Source of the DNA: CAJBIL01 sp044359525
Lineage (GTDB): Bacteria; Pseudomonadota; Gammaproteobacteria; Burkholderiales; Rhodocyclaceae
NCBI GenBank assembly: GCA_044359525.1
Contig: JBIKLY010000140.1
Coordinates: 1 to 5,228, forward strand
Direction of reading: 5' to 3'
Length of the DNA: 5,228 nucleotides
Both the position numbers and the translations under genes were made by a program. The notes under the pieces are model-generated. The model did no database searches. It saw nothing but the letters and a program-made list of their open reading frames with translations, and was not told where the DNA came from. This document shows, piece after piece, positions 1 through 4,772 of this stretch; the stretch's first letter is position 1, and the number at the start of each line of letters is the position of its first letter.

Positions 1-89
1 TCGAAATTGAAGTCGTCGAGAGTAAGCATGCGGGAAATGGTTTGCGGGTCGGCAGGGGTTACGCTTGTCAAGCCAATTGCACTTGACAT
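1..89 (-). CDS. Possible 5' end of an unrecognised minus-strand gene (partial)
   Basis: An open frame on the minus strand starts at an ATG at 89-87 and runs off the left edge without a stop. It reads MSSAIGLTSV, then TPADPQTISRMLTLDDFNF. The later codons mostly end in G or C, as in the real genes of this window, while the first nine or so do not, so the true start may lie further in; a second in-frame ATG is at 29-27. I see no convincing ribosome binding site before either ATG. The peptide is not recognised and no function is proposed. It could be a chance open frame beside the palindromic repeat. Confidence 0.35.
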   Translation of the reverse strand, partial: MSSAIGLTSVTPADPQTISRMLTLDDFNF

Positions 90-99
90 CAAAACCCAA

Positions 100-199
100 C
101 GCAGAGGCGCAGAGGCACAGAGATTAAGCAGAGAAAAGCAAAATTTCCCCCGGTTTTTCGCCTTTCTCTGCGATTCCTCTGTGCCTCTGCGCCTCTGCG
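100..199. repeat. Palindromic intergenic repeat (REP/MITE-like)
   Basis: Outer arms 100-122 and 177-199 are perfect 23-bp reverse complements built on a GCAGAGGC-type unit that occurs twice in each arm. Inside them, after an unpaired 5-nt step on each side, 128-136 (GCAGAGAAA) pairs with 163-171 (TTTCTCTGC). Pairing continues with mismatches to a loop around 144-154. The whole element is about 100 bp and would fold into one long hairpin as RNA or single-stranded DNA. GCAGAGGC-rich palindromes are, from memory, dispersed intergenic repeats in a range of environmental proteobacteria. No transposase gene or clear target duplication is visible, so a non-autonomous or REP-like element is the best description. 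Confidence 0.85.
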
Positions 200-236
200 G
201 TAGATTTAAGGTTTAAATGCAATTTCCCTGTTGCGC

Positions 237-265
237 TTGTCGGTTGGCGGCGAATCGAGGATAAT
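237..265 (+). promoter_or_regulatory. Likely sigma-70 promoter of tRNA-Leu
   Basis: A -35 candidate TTGTCG (237-242, 4 of 6 to TTGACA) is followed after exactly 17 bp by GATAAT (260-265, 5 of 6 to TATAAT). Transcription would begin near 272, about 30 bp before the tRNA at 301. A perfect 9-bp inverted repeat (247-255 with 264-272, GCGGCGAAT/ATTCGCCGC) brackets and partly overlaps the -10 box. The assignment rests on motif match, spacing and position only. Confidence 0.5.
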
Positions 266-278
266 TCGCCGCTCCTCT

Positions 279-297
279 GGCTCGCTACCCGCGAGCC
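279..297 (+). other. Leader hairpin directly before the tRNA
   Basis: GGCTCGC (279-285) and GCGAGCC (291-297) are perfect complements around a 5-nt loop. They end 3 nt before the mature 5' end of tRNA-Leu. In the precursor RNA this stem would sit just beside the RNase P cleavage position. There is no T-run, so it is not an intrinsic terminator. Confidence 0.5.
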
Positions 298-300
298 GTG

Positions 301-385
301 GCCGAGATGGCGGAATCGGTAGACGCAGCGGACTCAAAATCCGCCGTAGAAATACGTGAGGGTTCGAGTCCCTCTCTCGGCACCA
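301..385 (+). tRNA. tRNA-Leu, anticodon CAA
   Basis: This is a complete type II (long variable arm) tRNA of 85 nt that decodes UUG. The acceptor stem pairs GCCGAGA (301-307) with TCTCGGC (375-381), followed by discriminator A382 and an encoded CCA (383-385). The anticodon stem is GCGGA (328-332) with TCCGC (340-344), with loop CTCAAAA and anticodon CAA at 335-337. The T arm is GAGGG/CCCTC (358-362 and 370-374) around TTCGAGT. The long variable arm and the A discriminator fit leucine. No terminator separates it from the prenyltransferase gene that starts about 33 nt later, so both may share a transcript. Confidence 0.97.
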
Positions 386-418
386 GAACACCTCAGGAAA
401 CCAGGCGGCTGCAAAGCG

Positions 419-1354
419 TTGAATTATATCACGCCTCCCCCGGAAGAGCCGGCGCAAGCCGCACTGGACAAGCCATCCAGAGCCCGTGCCTGGTGGCTCG
501 CGATGCGCCCGAAAACCCTCACTGTTTCCTTTGTTCCCGTACTTGTCGGCACGGCTGTTGCGTGGTCGCAAACCCAAGCAGTGCACTGGCTGCCGGCGCT
601 GATCGCCTTGCTCACGGCGGTGCTGATCCAGATCGGCACCAATCTGCATAACGATGTTTCCGACTTCGAGCGTGGCGCCGATACGCCGCAGCGCCTCGGG
701 CCGCCGCGCGCCACGGCGATGGGCTGGTTGCCGGCCGCTGCGGTGCGGCGCGGTGCGTGGATCGCTTTCGGGCTGGCTTTCAACTTCGGTGTGTACCTTG
801 CGTGGTACGGCGGCTGGCCGATTGTGGCCATCGGCTTATGCTCGCTGCTGGCTGGCTGGGCCTACACCGGCGGGCCGCGACCGATTGCCTATACGCCACT
901 GGGCGAGCTTTTTGTATGGCTGTTTTTCGGTCTGGTGGCGGTCGGCGGCAGCCATTACCTGCAGACCTTGTCGATCAGCGGTGCCGCGCTGTTGGCGGGC
1001 AGCATGATTGGTCTGCTCGCGGCGGGTGTCATTACCGTCAACAATTATCGTGATCTGGATAGCGATGCCCTGGTCGGAAAACGCACGCTGGCTGTGCTGC
1101 TCGGGCGACGCGGCGCGCAGCGGGTTTACGTGGCTGAAATGCTTCTGCCCTTCGTCTTGCTGCCGTTTTTGGCGGTGCTGGCCGGCAAGGGGTTCTGGTT
1201 CGCTTTGCCGTTGCTGATGTTGCCGGCGGTGCTGTCGCAACTGACACGCTTCCGGCACGAGGCACCGGGGCCGGTGTTCAATGAACTGCTGGCGCGCACC
1301 GCGCGATTGCAATTGATTTTTAGCGTCTTACTGGCGATCGCTCTGCTCGTCTGA
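419..1354 (+). CDS. menA: MenA-type prenyltransferase (UbiA superfamily)
   Basis: An integral membrane prenyltransferase, probably 1,4-dihydroxy-2-naphthoate polyprenyltransferase, which attaches the isoprenoid tail in menaquinone synthesis. With the TTG start at 419 it has 311 residues, close to E. coli MenA. The N-terminal AWWLAMRPKTL (about 24-34) resembles the MenA opening. The first metal/diphosphate motif is NLHNDVSDFERGAD (75-88) and the second is NNYRDLDSD (208-216); YTGGPRPIAY lies near 149-158. Alternating hydrophobic stretches indicate eight or nine membrane helices. The frame is open back to a GTG at 356, but that lies inside the tRNA. The ATG at 503 would cut into the RPKTL motif. 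The TTG at 419 has AGGCGG (403-408) 10 nt upstream, so I prefer it. The 3' end overlaps the convergent methyltransferase gene by 27 bp. Many betaproteobacteria rely on ubiquinone, so another UbiA-family substrate is possible. Confidence 0.85.
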   Translation: MNYITPPPEEPAQAALDKPSRARAWWLAMRPKTLTVSFVPVLVGTAVAWSQTQAVHWLPALIALLTAVLIQIGTNLHNDVSDFERGADTPQRLGPPRATAMGWLPAAAVRRGAWIAFGLAFNFGVYLAWYGGWPIVAIGLCSLLAGWAYTGGPRPIAYTPLGELFVWLFFGLVAVGGSHYLQTLSISGAALLAGSMIGLLAAGVITVNNYRDLDSDALVGKRTLAVLLGRRGAQRVYVAEMLLPFVLLPFLAVLAGKGFWFALPLLMLPAVLSQLTRFRHEAPGPVFNELLARTARLQLIFSVLLAIALLV

Positions 1355-2125
1355 AACTTTCTCTGGCGCGAACCACTTGAGCTTCTGCTGCAGGCTCACC
1401 ACCGTGCCGACAATGATCAGTGCTGGCGAGGTGATTCCCGACGCTTTGACCTTGCCGGGCAGGGTGGCCAGGTCGGCGGTCAGTACGCGCTGGCGAACGG
1501 TCGTGCCGCTTTGCACAACCGCCGCCGGGTGGCTGCCGGGCAGGCCGTTGGCAATCATCTGGCGGCAGATTTCTGCGATGCCGCCAACGCCCATATAGAA
1601 AACAATCGTCTGTTTCGGCCGCGCCAGTGCCGGCCAGTCGAGATTGATCGACCCATCCTTGAGGTGTCCGGTGGCGAAGGTGACGGTCTGCGCGTGGTCG
1701 CGGTGCGTCAGCGGAATGCCTGCGTAAGCGGCACAGCCTGCCGCTGCCGTGACGCCCGGCACCACTTCGAAGGCGACGCCGAATTCAACGAGGGTTTCGA
1801 TTTCCTCTCCGCCGCGTCCGAAAATGAACGGGTCGCCGCCCTTGAGGCGAACGACTTTCTTCCCTTCGTGCGCCAGGCGAACCAGCAGCAGGTTGAGTTC
1901 TTCCTGCGGAACGGTGTGATTCGAACTTTCCTTGCCAACGTAGATTTTTTGGGCATCGGCACGTACCAGGTCGAGTACGCCATCGGCGATCAGGTGGTCA
2001 TAGACGATCGCATCTGCTTCAGCGATCAGTCGCGCAGCTCGCAGGGTGAGCAAATCTAGCGCGCCCGGGCCACTGCCAATGAGGTAAACAGTTCCTGTTC
2101 GGGGAGAGTGCTGGGGTGTGTTCAT
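1328..2125 (-). CDS. cobA: Uroporphyrinogen-III C-methyltransferase (CobA/SumT/NirE type)
   Basis: A cytoplasmic SAM-dependent enzyme that methylates uroporphyrinogen III at C2 and C7 to precorrin-2, the branch point to sirohaem, cobalamin and haem d1. From the ATG at 2125 it has 265 residues, a normal length for the single-domain enzyme. Visible family motifs are VYLIGSGPG then LLTLRA (13-30), YDHLI (42-46), VRLKGGDPFIFGRGGEE (92-108), VVPGVTAAAGCAAYAGIPLT (121-140) and VFYMGV (175-180). There is no CysG-type N-terminal dehydrogenase/ferrochelatase domain. An upstream in-frame ATG at 2158 would add 11 residues. Neither start has a clear ribosome binding site; I chose 2125 because the core fold starts soon after it. 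The gene diverges from nirS, and haem d1 synthesis begins with this reaction, so it may serve as NirE. Sequence motifs alone do not separate NirE from housekeeping CobA. Confidence 0.93.
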   Translation of the reverse strand: MNTPQHSPRTGTVYLIGSGPGALDLLTLRAARLIAEADAIVYDHLIADGVLDLVRADAQKIYVGKESSNHTVPQEELNLLLVRLAHEGKKVVRLKGGDPFIFGRGGEEIETLVEFGVAFEVVPGVTAAAGCAAYAGIPLTHRDHAQTVTFATGHLKDGSINLDWPALARPKQTIVFYMGVGGIAEICRQMIANGLPGSHPAAVVQSGTTVRQRVLTADLATLPGKVKASGITSPALIIVGTVVSLQQKLKWFAPEKVSDEQSDRQ

Positions 2126-2195
2126 CAAGGTCGGTATCTTTGGCTGAGGTGCAAGCATAATCGTTGCGGACTGTATTATTCAACTGGCCAGGCGA

Positions 2196-2237
2196 ACTTT
2201 AGTAATATCCCTAGTAGAAATAGTTGATTTGGGTCAA
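2196..2237 (-). promoter_or_regulatory. Possible FNR-type promoter reading into the methyltransferase gene
   Basis: Read on the minus strand, the FNR-type box centred at 2230.5 stands 41.5 bp before a predicted start at 2189, the usual class II position. The hexamer at the matching -10 position (plus coordinates 2201-2196) reads TAAAGT, 4 of 6 to TATAAT. The leader to the 2125 ATG would be about 64 nt. This is a geometric prediction from the sequence only. Confidence 0.35.
2224..2237. promoter_or_regulatory. FNR/ANR/DNR-type binding site between the methyltransferase gene and nirS
   Basis: TTGATTTGGGTCAA matches the FNR-family consensus TTGAT-N4-ATCAA at 9 of 10 defined bases. It lies 110 bp upstream of the nirS ATG and about 99 bp upstream of the methyltransferase ATG. 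In denitrifiers such boxes bind FNR/ANR (low oxygen) or DNR/NnrR (nitric oxide), and nirS promoters commonly carry one. For nirS, a box at -41.5 would place the start near 2272, but the -10 there (around 2260-2265) is poor. The sequence does not tell which FNR-family protein binds. Confidence 0.75.
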
Positions 2238-2333
2238 AGAAGCGCGCATTGAACAAGCGCAATCTAGCGCCTAGTGTCAAAGCGCCTGTGGTTCAGGTAA
2301 GTACCTACCCGTATTTCAAGAGGAGATGGAAAC

Positions 2334-4019
2334 ATGCAAAAGGGAATTCGTAACGTATTGTTGTTGGCAGCGCTGCCGTTTGCAATGAATGCAGCATTTG
2401 CCGCAGCGAAAGCCGATAAAAAAGCCGCCGCTCCGGCACCGGCTGCGGCTGAAGCTCCCGCGCCGACGCTGTCGGCTGAAGACAAGGCCGCTACCGGCAA
2501 GATCTACTTCGAGCGTTGCGCTGGTTGTCACGGCATGCTGCGCAAGGGCGCAACCGGCAAGAACCTTGAGCCGGCAAATTCCTCCAAGCTTGGTCAGGCG
2601 CGTCTCGAAAAGATCATGACGTACGGTACCGAAGGCGGCATGGTCAACTTCGACGACATCCTGTCGAAGAAGGAAATCTCGAATATGGCGACCTACCTGC
2701 AGATGCCGGCTGAAGCACCACCAGAGTGGAGCCTCGCGGACATCAAGGGTAGCTGGAAGCTGCTGATCCCGGTTGACAAGCGTCCGACCAAGCAGATGAA
2801 CAAGGTCAACCTCCCCAACGTCTTTTCGGTCACCCTGCGTGACTCCGGTGAAGTGGCGTTGATCGACGGCGACACCAAGAAAATCTGGGCTGTCATCAAG
2901 ACTGGCTACGCTGTGCACATCTCGCGCATGTCGACGTCCGGCCGTTACGTTCACGTGATTGGCCGTGATGGTCGCTATGACCTGATCGATTTGTGGACCG
3001 AAATGCCGACGACGGTTGCGACGCTGAAGGCCGGCTTTGAAGCCCGCTCGATCGAAGCTTCCAAGTTCAAGGGTTACGAAGACAAGTATGCCGTGGTCGG
3101 TTCCTACTGGCCGCCGCAGTACACCATCCTTGACGGTCTGACACTCGAGCCGCTGAAGAACGTATCGACTCGCGGTAACACCGTTGAAGGCATCTACCAT
3201 CCGGAGCCACGTGTGGCTTCGATCGTTGCTTCCGAGATCAAGCCTGAATGGGTGATCAACGTCAAAGAAACCGGCATGATCAAGATCGTTGATTATTCCG
3301 ACCTGAACAACCTCAAGGAAACCACGATCAACTCCGCCAAGTTCCTGCATGACGGCGGCTGGGATTCGACCAAGCGTTACTTCCTGGTGGCGGCCAACGC
3401 ATCCAACAAGGTTGCCGTGGTTGATACCCAGACCAGCAAGCTGGCTGCTCTCGTTGATACCGCCAAGATCCCGCACCCGGGTCGTGGCGCCAACTTCAAG
3501 CATCCGAAATTTGGTCCCGTGTGGGCTACGTCGCACCTTGGTGCTGACGTGATCAGCATCATCGGTACCGATCCGGCTGGACACCCTGACCAGGCTTGGA
3601 AGGTTGTTCAGGAACTGAAGAACCACGGTGCCAACTCGCTGTTCGTGAAGACGCATCCGAAGTCCGAGAACCTCTGGTCTGACGCGCCGCTGAATCCGGA
3701 TCCGAAGATGGCTGGCTCCGTGTCGGTGTACAAGATCGCTGATATCGGCAATCCGGATGTCAAGTCCGAGGTGATCGACATTGCCGGTGCGGCTAACCTT
3801 GGCAAGACCAAGGGCGTGCAGCGCGTGGTGCAGGGTGAGTACAACGCGGCGGGCGATGAAGTCTGGTTCTCGGTTTGGACCGGTAACAAGACCGAAGCTT
3901 CTGCAATCGTTGTGGTTGATGACAAGACCCGCAAGATCAAGAACGTCATCAAGGATCCGCGTCTGGTTACCCCGACTGGCAAGTTCAACGTCTACAACAC
4001 CATGCACGATATTTATTAA
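2334..4019 (+). CDS. nirS: Cytochrome cd1 nitrite reductase (NO-forming)
   Basis: The periplasmic enzyme reducing nitrite to nitric oxide, normally a homodimer carrying haem c and haem d1. The precursor has 561 residues; P. aeruginosa NirS is similar in length. Residues 1-23 form a Sec signal peptide, probably cut after AFA. Residues 24-46 are an Ala/Pro/Lys-rich arm. The haem c domain has CAGCH (62-66), with Met103 in GGMVNFDD as likely sixth ligand. The d1 beta-propeller follows from about 135 to the end. His195 (YAVHISRMS) is the expected d1 iron ligand. His339 (FLHDGGWD) and His381 (PHPGRGANF) are the expected catalytic pair, 42 residues apart as in the P. aeruginosa enzyme. The C-terminus FNVYNTMHDIY is typical. 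AGGAG at 2321-2325, 8 nt before the ATG, fixes the start. An FNR-type box lies upstream and a strong terminator follows. The domain is complete with no lesion. Confidence 0.98.
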   Translation: MQKGIRNVLLLAALPFAMNAAFAAAKADKKAAAPAPAAAEAPAPTLSAEDKAATGKIYFERCAGCHGMLRKGATGKNLEPANSSKLGQARLEKIMTYGTEGGMVNFDDILSKKEISNMATYLQMPAEAPPEWSLADIKGSWKLLIPVDKRPTKQMNKVNLPNVFSVTLRDSGEVALIDGDTKKIWAVIKTGYAVHISRMSTSGRYVHVIGRDGRYDLIDLWTEMPTTVATLKAGFEARSIEASKFKGYEDKYAVVGSYWPPQYTILDGLTLEPLKNVSTRGNTVEGIYHPEPRVASIVASEIKPEWVINVKETGMIKIVDYSDLNNLKETTINSAKFLHDGGWDSTKRYFLVAANASNKVAVVDTQTSKLAALVDTAKIPHPGRGANFKHPKFGPVWATSHLGADVISIIGTDPAGHPDQAWKVVQELKNHGANSLFVKTHPKSENLWSDAPLNPDPKMAGSVSVYKIADIGNPDVKSEVIDIAGAANLGKTKGVQRVVQGEYNAAGDEVWFSVWTGNKTEASAIVVVDDKTRKIKNVIKDPRLVTPTGKFNVYNTMHDIY

Positions 4020-4042
4020 TCGGCGGGTAGCGTTTGATGTTC

Positions 4043-4073
4043 AAAAACGGGAGCTTCGGCTCCCGTTTTTTTT
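4043..4073 (+). terminator. Intrinsic terminator after nirS
   Basis: Stem CGGGAGC (4048-4054) and GCTCCCG (4059-4065) close a TTCG tetraloop, followed directly by eight T (4066-4073). Five A at 4043-4047 precede the stem, so it could also act on the minus strand. It starts 24 nt after the nirS stop and should make most nirS transcripts monocistronic. Confidence 0.93.
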
Positions 4074-4128
4074 GAACCCGATTTGCTGCACGATGTCTCA
4101 GGAACATCTGAAACACGGGGAGTCTATG

Positions 4129-4455
4129 ATGAAGCTGAAAATCGTTCTGCTGTGCAGCATGCTGGTCTCTGGTGTCGCCGTGGCAGCGCCCAAGGATAAT
4201 AATGCAGCCATGCTTGAGCTGGCTGACCAGAGCCGCTGCCTGGTCTGTCACGATGTCGACGAGACCGTTCGCGGGCCGGCCTGGCGCGACGTGGCCAAGC
4301 GTTATCGCGGTCAGCCGGAAGTCGAAGACCGGCTGGTGCAGAAAGTCCACGACGGCGGTGGCGGCGCGTGGGGCAACGACACCATGTCGTCGAACAAGCG
4401 GGCGGGGATGGAGAATATCCGCACGCTCGTGCGCTGGATTCTCTCTCTGCCTTGA
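4129..4455 (+). CDS. Small periplasmic cytochrome c, c551/c552-like
   Basis: A 108-residue precursor of a monohaem class I cytochrome c, a likely electron shuttle in the periplasm. Residues 1-19 or 1-20 are a signal peptide (MKLKIVLLCSMLVSGVAVA). CLVCH (37-41) binds haem. RGPAWRDVAKRY (49-60) matches the GPAYKDVA region of Pseudomonas c551. Met86 in WGNDTMSS (81-88) is the probable sixth ligand, and the C-terminal helix is TLVRWILSLP. The loop lacks the prolines of the c551 WGPIPMPPN motif. Two adjacent ATGs occur (4126 and 4129); GGGGAG at 4117-4122 is 6 nt from the second and only 3 nt from the first, so I use 4129. It follows nirS, where denitrifiers often place nirM or nirC, so donor to NirS is a reasonable inference. 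The terminator between them means it needs its own promoter or read-through. Confidence 0.88.
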   Translation: MKLKIVLLCSMLVSGVAVAAPKDNNAAMLELADQSRCLVCHDVDETVRGPAWRDVAKRYRGQPEVEDRLVQKVHDGGGGAWGNDTMSSNKRAGMENIRTLVRWILSLP

Positions 4456-4772
4456 TGTGATCTCTGGCGGTTGGCGTTCTGCAGTTCGTGTAGCGCTAAA
4501 ACAGTCTGGATTCCGTCGGTGTCAATAAGCTTCCCACGATAGTCGGCGGCATTTTTTTGTTTCCGACTTGCCGTGCCAGGGCTTTTTCTTTGTCTGTAAA
4601 ATCTCCGGTTTTTTTTTGTTCGGAATGCGCTTATGCGCCCCGTAAAATAAGGCGATACTCATATTGCATGCGGCAATATGCCACATTCCTGCCATGCCTC
4701 GCTTAAGGCATTATTGCGCTGCTTCATGCGAATGAAGATTTTTGCTTTTGGCATTTTACGGAAAGATTCCTT
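4456..4772. other. Gene-free stretch with T-runs and small hairpins
   Basis: No credible gene is seen here. Two T-runs, seven T at 4552-4558 and nine T at 4609-4617, lie downstream of the cytochrome gene, but neither follows a strong GC-rich stem, so termination here is uncertain. GTCGG (4542-4546) and CCGAC (4563-4567) pair around the first T-run, which is not terminator geometry. Further on are three perfect short hairpins, listed next. A minus-strand open frame across 4659-5003 is rejected. I could not identify a convincing promoter for the following gene; TAAAAT at 4643-4648 is a -10-like hexamer with no good -35. Confidence 0.6.
4660..4737 (+). promoter_or_regulatory. Three tandem hairpins in the likely 5' leader of the exported-protein gene
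   Basis: CATATTGC (4660-4667) pairs with GCAATATG (4673-4680) around a 5-nt loop. ATGCCT (4694-4699) pairs with AGGCAT (4706-4711) around 6 nt. CTTCAT (4722-4727) pairs with ATGAAG (4732-4737) around 4 nt and is followed by ATTTTTGCTTTT, which gives it a weak attenuator look. The series ends 35 nt before the ATG at 4773. I recognise no known riboswitch class. The first palindrome could equally be a protein operator on DNA. Confidence 0.4.

Noticed and set aside
7..216. Plus-strand open frame of 69 codons spanning the palindromic repeat
   Set aside because: Most of it translates the repeat itself. There is no ribosome binding site and no recognisable product.
356..418. Upstream extension of the prenyltransferase to the GTG at 356
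   Set aside because: The GTG lies within the variable arm and T arm region of the tRNA-Leu gene, so translation from there is not credible.
424..1312. Minus-strand open frames (424-831 and 836-1312) opposite the prenyltransferase gene
   Set aside because: Composition artefacts of a GC-rich gene. The products are Arg/Gln/Ala-rich and unlike any known protein.
1511..2059. Plus-strand open frame of 182 codons opposite the methyltransferase gene
   Set aside because: Antisense to a clearly identified gene, with no domain and no ribosome binding site worth noting.
2249..2262. Second, weaker FNR-like sequence (TTGAACAAGCGCAA)
   Set aside because: Only 7 of 10 consensus bases match and the right half is poor, so it may well be chance next to the good site at 2224-2237.
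2316..4007. Long minus-strand open frame of 563 codons opposite nirS
   Set aside because: It is a shadow of the GC-biased nirS codons. The protein has no recognisable domain and nirS on the plus strand is complete and certain.
3781..4125. Upstream in-frame extension of the small cytochrome
   Set aside because: It would overlap the nirS 3' end and its terminator, and would bury the signal peptide internally. The ribosome binding site and signal peptide support the start at 4129.
4542..4567. GTCGG/CCGAC pair around the T-run as a terminator for the cytochrome gene
   Set aside because: The T-run lies in the loop, not after the stem, so the geometry does not fit an intrinsic terminator.
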